NCBI RefSeq assembly: GCF_011947195.1
Contig: NZ_JAATVY010000039.1
Coordinates: 1 to 46,668 of the forward strand
Direction: 5' to 3'
DNA: 46,668 nucleotides
Source: Planosporangium thailandense
GTDB taxonomy: Bacteria > Actinomycetota > Actinomycetes > Mycobacteriales > Micromonosporaceae
The notes beneath the pieces are model-generated. The model saw nothing but the letters and a program-made list of their open reading frames with translations, did not search any database and was not told where the DNA came from. Made by a program: the position numbers and the translations under genes. Below, one piece after another: positions 33,041-42,137 of the stretch; position 1 is the stretch's first letter, and the number at the start of each line of letters is the position of its first letter.

Positions 33041-33709
33041 ATGGAAAGCAACAACCCCGTCCCTCAAACCGGGGGTCATATCCGTACGCATGCCGGATCG
33101 TCGACGGCGTCCATCGAGCCCATCGGGCTGCGGGAGCGCAAGAAGCGAGAGACCTTCCGCGCACTTCAGTCCGCGGCCTGGCGCCTGGTCGCCGAGCGCG
33201 GCCTGGAGAACGTGACGGTCGACGAGATCGCCGCTGCCGCGAACGTGTCCAAGCGCACCTTCTTCAACTACTTCGACTCCAAGGAAGCGGCGATCGTCGA
33301 CCCCGATCCGGGCCGGGTCGAGTGCCTGGCGGCGTCGCTGGCGGCGCGACCGGCTGACGAGCCGCCGCTACAGGCGCTGCGGTCGGCCTCGATGGCCAGC
33401 CTGACCTGTCACGCCCGCGACCTGCAGCGCCTGACCACGCTGGTCTGCGCCAACCCGGGCCTGCTCGGGCCACAGGTACAGGCGTTCAACCCGTTGCGGA
33501 AGGTCATCGTCGAATGGGCGGCTGAGCGTACCGGCACCGATCCGGACACCGACATCTACCCGGAACTGCTGGCCGGAGTCACCAGTCTCATGCTGTGGCT
33601 GACCGTGTCCCGGTGGCGGCCGGAGACCGGCGACGAGGCGTTCATCCAGTTGGCGGATGAGATCTTCGTGCTGCTGGCCAACGGGCTGGCCGCCCCGCAA
33701 AAGGGATGA
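33041..33709 (+). CDS. TetR-family transcriptional regulator
   Basis: 222 residues. After a 25-residue basic/polar N-terminus comes the TetR DNA-binding domain (REKK-like LRERKKRETFRALQ, then VTVDEIAAAANVSKRTFFNYFDSKEA). The C-terminal ligand domain is helical and not assignable. ATG 33041 is preceded by AGGAAG and begins where homology to the family's usual N-terminus becomes possible; the frame itself is open from 32837. The nuclease gene starts 25 bp after its stop, and the methyltransferase is divergent; either or both may be regulated. Confidence 0.9.
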   Translation: MESNNPVPQTGGHIRTHAGSSTASIEPIGLRERKKRETFRALQSAAWRLVAERGLENVTVDEIAAAANVSKRTFFNYFDSKEAAIVDPDPGRVECLAASLAARPADEPPLQALRSASMASLTCHARDLQRLTTLVCANPGLLGPQVQAFNPLRKVIVEWAAERTGTDPDTDIYPELLAGVTSLMLWLTVSRWRPETGDEAFIQLADEIFVLLANGLAAPQKG

Positions 33710-33734
33710 ATCAGTAGTCTGCGAGACTCCAGCG

Positions 33735-36017
33735 GTGATCAGTCCGGGTGCACAGATCGAGCGGGATCCCGGCACGGGGTTGACGTTGTTCCCACCCGGT
33801 GCGCCCCGGCAGAACGGGTTCGGATTCTCCACACGGCACGACAGCATCGCCGCGTTGCGAACCTTTGTCACCCGACGGCTGGCCGAGGCCAACGCGTTGA
33901 TACACAAGCCCCACTATGCCGACTGCGCCGCCGTCCTGCCGGTTGTCGTGTCGTTTGTGCCTCGACCTGACAACGACTACAACCCTCGTGCGATCTCGGT
34001 CGCCATGCCACCCGGCGACGGGGGCTCGCCGCTCGACCGGCACATCGGCTACCTGTACGAGAGCCAGCTGCGCTGGTTCGGGGGCGCCATTCACCGGCTG
34101 GCGACCGTCTCGGCCGGCCCGGTCGGATGCCACGGCTGGATCGAGCTGTACGAGATCGACGAATACCAGCGGGAGGAGCTCGAGCGCGACGCCGACCCAA
34201 CGATGTCCGAGGGTGAGCTGCTCACCCCTGCCGAGCAGTTGCGCCTGGGCTACTCCGTCGGAAGCATCCGGCTGAATCTGCCGGATCCGGCGGACATGCC
34301 GGCACTCGTTGACGCGTACGAGCTGTCCCCGGCCCCGGCGACACCCGGCGCGGACGCTGTCGTGGCTGCGCAGCCTGCTGGCGCCCATGACGGCGCACCG
34401 GGTGTCGACCACTCGGAGGTGTTGCGGGCCGCGTACCTCACCCGGCTCGGAGAGGATCTGCGTACCGCGTTTGCCAACCGTGCCGCCACCGGCGCCTGGT
34501 GGCGGCCGACGGCCCGAAGCATGGCCGCGGACCGCCGAGCAGCCGAGGCCGAGAAGCGGCTCGAGCGGTGGAGCGACTACCGGCGCCAGCAGCACCGGTA
34601 CCGGGGGCTGCGGGCCATCAGCCACTCGGTGTACGGATTCGGAAAGGTCCTCGTCGTCGACGAGCACGGAGCACGGGTGGGGGAGTACCACCTGCCGGAC
34701 GGGCCCCTGACCCTTACCGACGAGCGGGTGCGCCCCGACGCGCTGCGGGCTCTCACCGCACATGGGATCACCCCGAAGCGCGGGCAGCAGTTGGCCGGCC
34801 TTGACGATTTCCCGGACGCGCTCGTCCTCGTGATGAGAAGAACCTGGTCGATTCGCGCCGTGCAGGAGTTGGCCGCTGCCGAGAGCCTGCCCGAGATCGG
34901 GACGTTCGAACCCGAGTCCGGCCGCCTCATCGTCTACGCGGCTCCGTACCGGGAGCCTGTCATGACACTGATCCGGCGGCACGGCCACGAACCCGCCACG
35001 GTAAATGTCGCGGCTCCGTCACGGGAGACCGAGAAATGGAACCAGGCCGCGTCCGGCTCCACCAACCAGGCCACGGCGATACGGACCACCGCGCCGCTGC
35101 GGGCGGAGCTCCGCCGATTCATCCCCGCCGAGCACCTCGCCTGCGTCGACATCACCTGGCTGACGGGCCCCACGCCCGAGGGGCTGACCTGGCGGACCCG
35201 GTCCGATCTGGAGAACGACTCCTACTACGTGCGGGAACTCACCGCCCTGTTCGGTGGGTACCGCGGGGAGGTTCGGCTGGCGCCGTGCCGGCTCTGTGGA
35301 GGCAACGCGCTGGCGGTCGGCTCAGCACTGCCGTACTGCTTCGGCTGCTGTAGGCGGGCGCAACGAGGGATACTTCAGGACAACGGAGTCGACGGGCCGT
35401 GGGTCGCGGCGGCGACGTGGGCGATCCGACGACTCGCCGAGATCGAGTTCTCCGGCCCACCGTCACTGGCGCAGCTGACCCGCCTCACCGTGACCGACGC
35501 CGGCCGGGCCGACGAGGCGATGCTCTGCCGCTTCCTCATTCCACGGCCGGAGTTCGCCTGGCCGGCCACCCGGCACCACCGCAAGCCGTATTCGTGGTCG
35601 GAGTGGTTGGCCCGCGCCGGCCTGCTGCGCGAGGGCATGCGGACCGCCAGGGGCACCAGGACGGTCGCCACCGACGGGCACCTGTGCCGGTCCCTGTTCG
35701 AGCGGCACGTCGACGACTTCTTCCACCACTGGGACATCGCGCACGACATTGAGCCGCACTATCCCTATGACAGCGAGCTCAACACCACCGGATTGCGGGC
35801 CGACTGGCGGCTGGCGGACGGGACGTTCGTCGAGGCGCTCGGCTTGCCGGACGAGAAGGCATACGCCGCGAAGGTCGAACGGAAGCTCGAGTTGGCGCGA
35901 CGAACCGGCATCCGCGTCGTCACCATCACGGCTGACGACCTGAGTCGCCTCTCCACGGTCTTCGCCCCCTGGCTGACCGGCGTGATCGGTTCACGTGCCT
36001 CGAGCGCCGGCCCGTGA
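33735..36017 (+). CDS. Large protein with HIRAN-like domain, zinc knuckle and PD-(D/E)XK nuclease
   Basis: About 760 residues, not a standard family to my knowledge. Residues about 62-115 look like a HIRAN domain (VPRPDNDYNPRAISV ... HIGYLYESQLRW), a fold that binds DNA ends. The middle holds a YGFGKVLVVDEHGARVGEYH beta module and a region of unknown fold. At about 517-537 is a four-cysteine knuckle (CRLCGG ... YCFGCC). The end (about 660-750) has VDDFFHHWDIAHDIEPHYPY, LRADWRLADGTFVEALGL and YAAKVERKLELARRTGIRVV, then ITADDL: the pattern of the nuclease found at the end of some helicases ([IV]EYWG...Y...K..RK). Base composition is less extreme than its neighbours. GTG 33735 is the preferred start; the frame is open from 33657, inside tetR. 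Confidence 0.75.
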   Translation: MISPGAQIERDPGTGLTLFPPGAPRQNGFGFSTRHDSIAALRTFVTRRLAEANALIHKPHYADCAAVLPVVVSFVPRPDNDYNPRAISVAMPPGDGGSPLDRHIGYLYESQLRWFGGAIHRLATVSAGPVGCHGWIELYEIDEYQREELERDADPTMSEGELLTPAEQLRLGYSVGSIRLNLPDPADMPALVDAYELSPAPATPGADAVVAAQPAGAHDGAPGVDHSEVLRAAYLTRLGEDLRTAFANRAATGAWWRPTARSMAADRRAAEAEKRLERWSDYRRQQHRYRGLRAISHSVYGFGKVLVVDEHGARVGEYHLPDGPLTLTDERVRPDALRALTAHGITPKRGQQLAGLDDFPDALVLVMRRTWSIRAVQELAAAESLPEIGTFEPESGRLIVYAAPYREPVMTLIRRHGHEPATVNVAAPSRETEKWNQAASGSTNQATAIRTTAPLRAELRRFIPAEHLACVDITWLTGPTPEGLTWRTRSDLENDSYYVRELTALFGGYRGEVRLAPCRLCGGNALAVGSALPYCFGCCRRAQRGILQDNGVDGPWVAAATWAIRRLAEIEFSGPPSLAQLTRLTVTDAGRADEAMLCRFLIPRPEFAWPATRHHRKPYSWSEWLARAGLLREGMRTARGTRTVATDGHLCRSLFERHVDDFFHHWDIAHDIEPHYPYDSELNTTGLRADWRLADGTFVEALGLPDEKAYAAKVERKLELARRTGIRVVTITADDLSRLSTVFAPWLTGVIGSRASSAGP

Positions 36018-36084
36018 TCGTGGCCCGCTCGCCATCGCGGGGGTCGACGTTGCTCCCGCGGCTGAACATCCGCGACAGGGCCGG

Positions 36085-36738
36085 TCACCGGGTCGCGGGG
36101 TGGAGCAGTCCGCTGCCGGCGGTGCGCTGACGGGGGATGGGCATGATCGCCGGCCGGTGCTGTCGGACCCGCGTCGCGGCGGTGAGCGCCTCGGTGGCGA
36201 GGCTGGTCTTCGCGGCGGCGGCGAGGTCGGCGGCGCGCCAGGCGACGCGTTCGGCGGCGGACGCGTCGAGGTAGGCGCGCAGTAGGTGGTCGCGGGTGGC
36301 GAGGCGCTGCCGCATCTCGACGACCGCCGGGTGCCGGCTCAGGTCGGTGTCTTCGGGGTGGCTCTGGTTGGCGTACGCGGTGGCGACCGCGGCGGCCTCA
36401 ACCGCGCGGCGGGCGGCGAGATCGGCGGCCTCGAAGGCCTGCCATGCCTTCTCCGCGGCGGCGTGGGTGTCCGCCCAAGCGGTGCGACGGCGGTGCGCGG
36501 TCACCGCGGCGTTGGCGGCTGCCGCGGCCAGTTCCTGGGCGCAGCGGTGCTGAGCCTCGTACCGGTCGCGGCGCAGCCTCGCCGCGCTGCTGCGGATCCG
36601 TGCCCGCAGGATGTGCTCGCGCCATCTGGGCCCGTGCATCAGCGCGAACCCCATCGCGGCGAGGGCGACGAGGACGGCCCACACGCCGATGGCGTCGCGG
36701 GCACCGATGAGAAGGCTGTAGTGAGAAGTGGGGTGCAT
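36085..36738 (-). CDS. Membrane-anchored coiled-coil protein, unknown function
   Basis: 217 residues: one helix near the N-terminus (AIGVWAVLVALAAMGFALMH), then an Ala/Arg/Glu-rich region of about 150 residues with long helical, coiled-coil character (AHRRRTAWADTHAAAEKAWQ ... ERVAWRAADLAAAAKTSLA) and a basic tail. ATG 36738 is preceded by GGTGAGG at a good distance. Composition resembles cytoplasmic scaffold or DNA-associated coiled coils, but no family is recognised. It may be in one unit with the gene at 36862. Confidence 0.7.
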   Translation of the reverse strand: MHPTSHYSLLIGARDAIGVWAVLVALAAMGFALMHGPRWREHILRARIRSSAARLRRDRYEAQHRCAQELAAAAANAAVTAHRRRTAWADTHAAAEKAWQAFEAADLAARRAVEAAAVATAYANQSHPEDTDLSRHPAVVEMRQRLATRDHLLRAYLDASAAERVAWRAADLAAAAKTSLATEALTAATRVRQHRPAIMPIPRQRTAGSGLLHPATR

Positions 36739-36861
36739 GCAAACCTCACCGAAGTCGTGGTGTTCGAGGGGAGGAAGGGGCGCCGCCGACGAGTGCGGCG
36801 CAGGTGAGAGCAGACGGAGCGCGAAACGCGCCCGCTACGCCCGCATGGGGCAGATCGGTGA

Positions 36862-37299
36862 CTAGGCCAAGTGAAGTGGCGGCGCGCGCGACGCGCGAGG
36901 GGCGCATGCCACACCGAGCGGCGCAGGTACGTCGGGCTCTGCCGTGGTCTGCCGCGCCGATCCGTCCAGAGCGGACCGATCGGAGAGCACACCGCACGGC
37001 GCGACGTGGCCGTGGCTGTCGTGACTCGTGATTGCGCCGGCCGCGCAACCGTCCGGCTTTGCCGAGCGGACGGCGGCACCCAGGTCGGCGGCACCCAGGT
37101 CGGCGGCCGGCGAGCCGGGGACCGCGTACGGGGTAGGAGCCGAGGTGGCCGTGACGGTCGTGCCGCCGGACGGCCCCGGCGTGACGGCGGTGGAGACGCC
37201 GCTTCCGGCAGCGACCGTGATGGCCAGCAGGGTCAGCCCGGCGGCGAACGGCCGGAGCCGCCACGATCCCCACCACCGGCGAAGACGCGTGACGGCCAT
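36862..37299 (-). CDS. Putative secreted protein with signal segment
   Basis: About 145 residues from ATG 37299: basic start MAVTRLRRWWGSWRLRP, hydrophobic segment FAAGLTLLAITVAAGSGV, then a Thr/Ala/Pro-rich region, a duplicated Ala-Ala-Asp-Leu-Gly (15-bp direct repeat near 37072-37101) and a C-terminus with three cysteines. The ribosome-binding site is not clear. The composition after the signal is low-complexity, so it could also be a frame kept open by chance. Confidence 0.5.
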   Translation of the reverse strand: MAVTRLRRWWGSWRLRPFAAGLTLLAITVAAGSGVSTAVTPGPSGGTTVTATSAPTPYAVPGSPAADLGAADLGAAVRSAKPDGCAAGAITSHDSHGHVAPCGVLSDRSALDGSARQTTAEPDVPAPLGVACAPRASRAPPLHLA

Positions 37300-37399
37300 G
37301 CGCCAAAGATATCGAAACCGGTGCACCGGTCTGTAACCGGGGATGGTCGGTGTGCGCAACTCCTGGTCCAGTGGCCAGCCATCGATGAATTCGACAAAG

Positions 37400-37432
37400 T
37401 TGTTTACGGTTGTCACACATCGTTCACGTTCT
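37400..37432 (+). promoter_or_regulatory. Possible PHO-box-like direct repeats upstream of the secreted nuclease
   Basis: Three 11-nt steps: TTGTTTACGGT, TGTCACACATC and GTTCACGTTCT. The last two share T-TCAC at the same place, and the phosphate-response PhoP of streptomycetes binds 11-nt direct repeats of GTTCACC type. The target gene encodes an extracellular nuclease/phosphoesterase, a common PhoP target. The match of the first unit is weak. Confidence 0.35.
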
Positions 37433-37525
37433 ATCCGCCGGAGGGTCGACGGTGGACGTCTAGCGTCCAGAGGCCGGCCGGTCGGACGTCGGCGCTGAGT
37501 CACGAGCACGTGGAGGTCCGAGTCC

Positions 37526-40500
37526 ATGTCCCGCGCGCGCATCCAACGAGCGGCCATCGCCGCCTTACTGTTGTCCACAGTGGGCCTTTCCGGCCCGGTG
37601 CTCGCCGTCCCGGCGTTCGCCAACCCGGCTGGGACCGGTCTGGTCATCAGCGAGGTTTACGTCAACGGCGGCTCGTCCGGCGCGAGCTACCTCAACAAGT
37701 TCGTCGAGCTTTACAACCCCACGCCGAGCGCCGTGTCGCTGACCGGCGACACCCTGCAGTACCGCGCGCCCAAGAGCACCGTCGTTCCCAGCGGCACGCA
37801 GGTGTTCACGCTTTCGGGGACGGTGGCCGCGCACGGCCACTTCCTCATCCAACTGCCAGGCAACGGCGCGAGCAGCAACCCCGGCGCACCGTTGCCCACG
37901 CCCGACCTCAGCACCGGTGGCAGCGTCAACCCGGGCGCGGCGGGCGGCACACTGTACGTGGCGGCCAGCACGTCCGGCGTGCTTCCCACCGACGGCTCCG
38001 TCATCGACAGGATCGGCTGGGGGACCAGCAACTCGCCGGAGGGAACCGCTCCGAGCGGCAACTCGGTCGCCCTCAGCTATCAGCGTGACGCAACCGGTAC
38101 GGACACCGACAACAACGCCGCCGACTTCCACACTGCCGCTCCCACACCGCAGGACGCGGCCTCCGATACGGGTAGCGGCGGCGGCACAGCCACGGTCACG
38201 GTGACGAACCCCGGCACCCGGAACGCGACGGCCGGCGCCGCGATCGCGCCACTCACCCTCAGCGCCTCGGGCGGCACCGCACCGTACACGTGGACGGCGA
38301 CCGGCCTGCCCTCCGGTCTGGTGCTCGCCTCGGACGGTGTCGTCTCGGGCACCCCGGCCGCGGCCGGCACGTCGTCGGTGACGGTGACCGCGACCGACGC
38401 GACCGGTGCGACCGGCTCGGCGACCTTCAGCTTCCAGGTCACCTCCGCGCCGACGATCGTCCCGATCGCGTCGATCCAGGGCACGAACACCGACACGTCG
38501 CCGTACGTCAACCAGACCGTGACGACCGAAGGCGTCGTGACCGCGGCGTTCCCGAGCGGCGGCTTCAACGGCTTCTTCCTGGAGACCGGCGGCACCGAGG
38601 CGGACGACGCGACGCCGGGCGCCTCCGACGCCGTGTTCGTGTACGGATCGGTCGCGGCCGGACAGGTCGCCGTCGGCGAGAGCGTCCGGGTCACCGGCAA
38701 GGTGCAGGAGCACCAGGGCGAGACCGAGATCGACAGCCCGACGGTCACGAAGCTCGACAACCCGCTGCCGCCCGTCGTGCCGGACGAGATCCCGTGGTCC
38801 GACCTCGCGACGAGTGCGCAGAAGGAGGCGCACGAGGGCGAGCTGATCGCACCGCAGGGCGAGTTCACCGTGTCGGACAACTACGACGCGAACTACTACG
38901 GCTCGTTCACCCTGGCCGCGGGAAACACGCCGCTGCGCCAGCCGACCGACGCCGGACGGGCCGGAAGCGCCGAGGCGCGGGCCGCGGCCGCCGACAACGC
39001 CGCCCGGACGATCACCCTCGACGACGGCTCGAGCTGGAACTACAGCACCAGCACGTACGCCGGCAAGCCGCTGCCGTGGCTCACTCCGGACAACCCCGTC
39101 CGCGTCGGCTCGAAGGTGACCTTCCACCAGGCCGTGGTCCTCGACTACCGCTACTCGTCGTGGAACTTCCAGCCGACGCGGCAGGTCACCGACGACGGCT
39201 CCGCGGTCGCGACCTTCAGCGACACCCGGACCGGGAACGAGAAGCCGGCCACCGTCGGCGGCACCAGCCTGGCGACGTTCAACGTCGAGAACTACTTCCC
39301 GCTGACCGGGCAGGCGTACGTCGCCAAGGGGCTGGGCACCTGCACCTACTACAACGACCGGGCCGGCACCCACATCACCGTGAACACCTGCACCGGCACC
39401 GACGGCAGCCCCGGCCCGCGCGGCGCCGCCGACGACGCCAGCTTCGCCCGGCAGCAGGCGAAGATCGTCACCGGCATCAACCGGCTCGGCGCCGGCATCG
39501 TCTCCCTGGAGGAGATCGAGAACTCCGCGAAGTTCGGCGAGCCCCGCGACACCGCGCTCGCCGGTCTCGTCGACGCGCTCAACGCCGCCGCCGGTTCGAA
39601 GGTGTGGGCGTACGTGCCGTCGCCGTCCGCCGACAAGCTGCCGTCGCTCGACGAGCAGGACGTGATCCGTACGGCGTTCATCTACAAGCCGGCGCAGGTC
39701 GCGCTCGTCGGGCCGGCGACGGTGCTCACCGGCGACTCGGACCCCGGCCAGCCGTTCTCGATCGCCCGCGAACCGCTGGCGCAGGGTTTCAAGAAGGCCG
39801 GCACCTCCGACGCCGACGCGTTCCTGGTCGTCGCCAACCACTGGAAGTCGAAGGGCAGCGGCACCCCGCTGTACGACGGCGACACCGAGGACACGTCGTC
39901 GCCGGCGGTCGACCAGGGGGCGTTCAACGCGACCCGGGTGCACGAGGCGCAGGACGTGAACGCCTTCGCCACGCGGGTGGCGACGAGCCTGGGCACGAGC
40001 CGGATCTTCCTGGTCGGCGACTTCAACGCGTATACCCACGAGGACCCGATGGAGGTGCTGTACGCCGACGGCTACACCGACCTGGGCAGCGCCGTCGACC
40101 CGGCGGAGTCGACCTACTCCTACAACGGCCTGGAGGGCTCGCTCGACCACGTGCTAGCCAACGGCGCCGCCCACGCGATGGTCACCGGGGCGGACGTGTG
40201 GCAGATCAACGCCCAGGAGGCGGTGGCCTACGCCTACAGCCGCTTCAACTACAACGCCACGCTGCTGTTCAACGGCGGCGACCCGTTCGCCGAGTCGGAC
40301 CACGACCCGGTCGTCGTCGGGCTGACGCTGCCGGCGACGCCCGCCTGGAACGCCTCGACGATCTACAACTCCGGCGACACGGTGGCCTACCAGGGGTCGG
40401 TCTGGCGGGCGCTGTGGTGGAACCAGCACCAGGCGCCGGGTAGCCCGTACGGTGCCTGGGAGCAGATCGTGACCGCCCCCGACGGCACCGCGATCTGGAC

Positions 40501-40624
40501 CCCCTCGCGGATCTTCACCACCGGCGACGTCGTCGTCTACCAGGGCAAGAAGTACGCCGCCCAATGGTGGACGCGCAACCAGGCGCCCGGCCAGCCCTAC
40601 GGGCCCTGGCGGAGCGCGGGCTGA
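37526..40624 (+). CDS. Secreted multidomain ExeM/NucH-type endonuclease with chitin-binding-like modules
   Basis: 1032 residues. Signal peptide (1-33, cleavage after AFA), lamin-tail domain (about 35-205, LVISEVYVNGG ... FVELYNPT), putative Ig-like domain (about 225-312), OB-fold of the NucH type (about 315-415), and an endonuclease/exonuclease/phosphatase domain (about 575-930) with LATFNVENYF, SLEEIEN, VVANHWKSKG, LVGDFNAY and ESDHDPVVVG. Two CBM5/12-like modules follow (WNASTIYNSGDTVAYQG... and IWTPSRIFTTGDVVVYQGKK), binding chitin or cellulose-like polymers. The enzyme should degrade extracellular DNA, possibly while attached to chitin, to gain phosphate and nucleosides. ATG 37526 follows GGAGG. 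A strong terminator lies 15 bp downstream. Confidence 0.95.
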   Translation: MSRARIQRAAIAALLLSTVGLSGPVLAVPAFANPAGTGLVISEVYVNGGSSGASYLNKFVELYNPTPSAVSLTGDTLQYRAPKSTVVPSGTQVFTLSGTVAAHGHFLIQLPGNGASSNPGAPLPTPDLSTGGSVNPGAAGGTLYVAASTSGVLPTDGSVIDRIGWGTSNSPEGTAPSGNSVALSYQRDATGTDTDNNAADFHTAAPTPQDAASDTGSGGGTATVTVTNPGTRNATAGAAIAPLTLSASGGTAPYTWTATGLPSGLVLASDGVVSGTPAAAGTSSVTVTATDATGATGSATFSFQVTSAPTIVPIASIQGTNTDTSPYVNQTVTTEGVVTAAFPSGGFNGFFLETGGTEADDATPGASDAVFVYGSVAAGQVAVGESVRVTGKVQEHQGETEIDSPTVTKLDNPLPPVVPDEIPWSDLATSAQKEAHEGELIAPQGEFTVSDNYDANYYGSFTLAAGNTPLRQPTDAGRAGSAEARAAAADNAARTITLDDGSSWNYSTSTYAGKPLPWLTPDNPVRVGSKVTFHQAVVLDYRYSSWNFQPTRQVTDDGSAVATFSDTRTGNEKPATVGGTSLATFNVENYFPLTGQAYVAKGLGTCTYYNDRAGTHITVNTCTGTDGSPGPRGAADDASFARQQAKIVTGINRLGAGIVSLEEIENSAKFGEPRDTALAGLVDALNAAAGSKVWAYVPSPSADKLPSLDEQDVIRTAFIYKPAQVALVGPATVLTGDSDPGQPFSIAREPLAQGFKKAGTSDADAFLVVANHWKSKGSGTPLYDGDTEDTSSPAVDQGAFNATRVHEAQDVNAFATRVATSLGTSRIFLVGDFNAYTHEDPMEVLYADGYTDLGSAVDPAESTYSYNGLEGSLDHVLANGAAHAMVTGADVWQINAQEAVAYAYSRFNYNATLLFNGGDPFAESDHDPVVVGLTLPATPAWNASTIYNSGDTVAYQGSVWRALWWNQHQAPGSPYGAWEQIVTAPDGTAIWTPSRIFTTGDVVVYQGKKYAAQWWTRNQAPGQPYGPWRSAG

Positions 40625-40636
40625 CCCGAGGCCGGT

Positions 40637-40680
40637 GCAACGGGGCCGTCTTCGACTCAGCTCGAAGGCGGCCCCGTTGC
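40637..40680 (+). terminator. Terminator hairpin after the secreted nuclease
   Basis: Arms GCAACGGGGCCGTCTTCGA (40637-40655) and the complementary sequence 40662-40680 pair over 19 positions with one G-T pair, around a CTCAGC loop. Placed 12 bp after the stop codon. Confidence 0.85.
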
Positions 40681-40840
40681 GATTGAGACGGTCCGTCTTT
40701 CGCCGCGTCCAACTCCGCGGGCGCGACATCAAGCCCGGTCCCACGTTGCCTACACCGACTGGCCACGCCGGCCAACAGCGTCGCACCGGTCGCTCCCGCC
40801 TCACCCTGCCGGTAACGTCACCAGGGAGAAGGAGCGCCAC

Positions 40841-41779
40841 ATGCACTCTCCAACCAACTCCCACCCCGCCGCCGCAGCCCCGGCCTGGACGGTGGGGGAC
40901 CTCACCGTTCAGCGCATCGACGAGGTGGCCCTCCCTCCGCAGACCGGGCCCTGGCTGCTCCCCTCGGCCACCCCGGACGTGGTGGCCGAGGCACCTTGGC
41001 TGCGGCCCGACTTCGTCGACAGCGCGGGCATCCTGCGCCTGGACAGCCACAGTTTCGCCGTCACGGTGAACGGCCTGCGTGTGCTCGTCGACACCGGAAT
41101 CGGCAACGGAAAGACGCGGGCCAACCCCGCATGGCACAACCTGAACAGCGACTACCTCGCACGTCTCAGCGGCGCCGGTTTCGCACCGGAGACCGTGGAC
41201 CTCGTGATCCTCACGCACCTCCACACCGATCACGTCGGGTGGAACACGTACGCGCAGGACGGCACCTGGGCTCCCACCTTCCCCAACGCCCGTTATCTGA
41301 CCGCCCGCGCCGAGTGGGACTACTGGGCGGGGGTGGACCTGGAGGAGGCCCGGCGGCAGATGTTCCGAGACTCGGTTCACCCCGTCAGGGACGCCGGCCT
41401 CCTCGACCTCGTCGATGTCCCCGACGAGGGCACCGACGTCGCCCCGGGCATACACCTGGTCCCGACCCCCGGACACACACCCGGCCACGTCGCCGTGAAG
41501 CTGCACAGCCACGCCGCAGCCGCCCTGATCACCGGCGACTGCGTCCACCACCCCGTGCAGATGCTGCATCCCGGTATCGGGAGCTGCGCGGACGTCGACC
41601 CCGTCCAGGCGGAGTACACCCGGCGCGGCCTGCTCGCCTCGCTGGCCGACACCGACACCCTGGTGCTGGGTACTCACTTTCCCCCGCCCACCGGTGGTCT
41701 GGTGGTGTCCGAGGGCGGCTCCTACCGATTCGCTCCCGCGCCTGCAAGCCCCACGAGTGACCTGCCAGCGCGCCGCTGA
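40841..41779 (+). CDS. MBL-fold metallo-hydrolase
   Basis: 312 residues with the metal site HLHTDH (H126, H128, D130, H131), preceded by LVDTGIGNGK and followed by TPGHTPGH (third site His) and ALITGDCVHHP (bridging Asp) and LGTHFPPP. This order is that of the lactonase/quorum-quenching-like and glyoxalase-II-like branch of the metallo-beta-lactamase superfamily. ATG 40841 has AGGGAGAAGGAG upstream. Possible substrates include lactones or aromatic esters; the sequence does not decide. It converges on the GYD gene. Confidence 0.92.
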   Translation: MHSPTNSHPAAAAPAWTVGDLTVQRIDEVALPPQTGPWLLPSATPDVVAEAPWLRPDFVDSAGILRLDSHSFAVTVNGLRVLVDTGIGNGKTRANPAWHNLNSDYLARLSGAGFAPETVDLVILTHLHTDHVGWNTYAQDGTWAPTFPNARYLTARAEWDYWAGVDLEEARRQMFRDSVHPVRDAGLLDLVDVPDEGTDVAPGIHLVPTPGHTPGHVAVKLHSHAAAALITGDCVHHPVQMLHPGIGSCADVDPVQAEYTRRGLLASLADTDTLVLGTHFPPPTGGLVVSEGGSYRFAPAPASPTSDLPARR

Positions 41780-41813
41780 CTGCCAGTGGATCGGAGCGGC
41801 CCTGGATTCGGGC

Positions 41814-42137
41814 CTACCGGGCACCGGGTGGCCGGTAAGTGACCTTCTGCTGGACGGCGCGATCAATTTCTTCTGGCGTAAGCAGTACAACCGTCTTCGT
41901 CCTGAGCGCGCCGGAGGCGGTAGCGGCAAAGCCGACGGCGGCGGCCGTCGCGTTGTCGGGCAGATCCACGATGAGGTATACGTCCGCACCACCGAAGGCA
42001 AAGTAGAACGACTCCAGCCGGCCTCCGAGACGGGCGATCAGGTTCTCGGTCTGCGTAACGCGGCCGCTGCCGCCTTCGTCGAGGAGGCCACGAACGCCTT
42101 CGGTCGTGTAAGTGGATTGAACCAGGTACTTCGCCAC
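41814..42137 (-). CDS. GYD-domain protein
   Basis: 107 residues, all of one GYD domain: KYLVQSTYTTEGVRGLL, RLGGRLESFYFAFGGADVYL and the conserved LPDNATAAAVGFAATASG. GTG 42137 is chosen with GAAGAAGG upstream; the longer frame to 42194 has no homology. GYD proteins are small ferredoxin-like-fold dimers of unknown function, often near oxidoreductases as here. Confidence 0.9.
   Translation of the reverse strand: MAKYLVQSTYTTEGVRGLLDEGGSGRVTQTENLIARLGGRLESFYFAFGGADVYLIVDLPDNATAAAVGFAATASGALRTKTVVLLTPEEIDRAVQQKVTYRPPGAR

Noticed and set aside
37565-40150. A very long open frame on the minus strand (861 codons) opposite the secreted nuclease.
   Set aside because: It mirrors codon bias of the real gene; composition is Arg/Gly/Val/Glu-rich without motifs, and the plus-strand frame has five recognisable domains.
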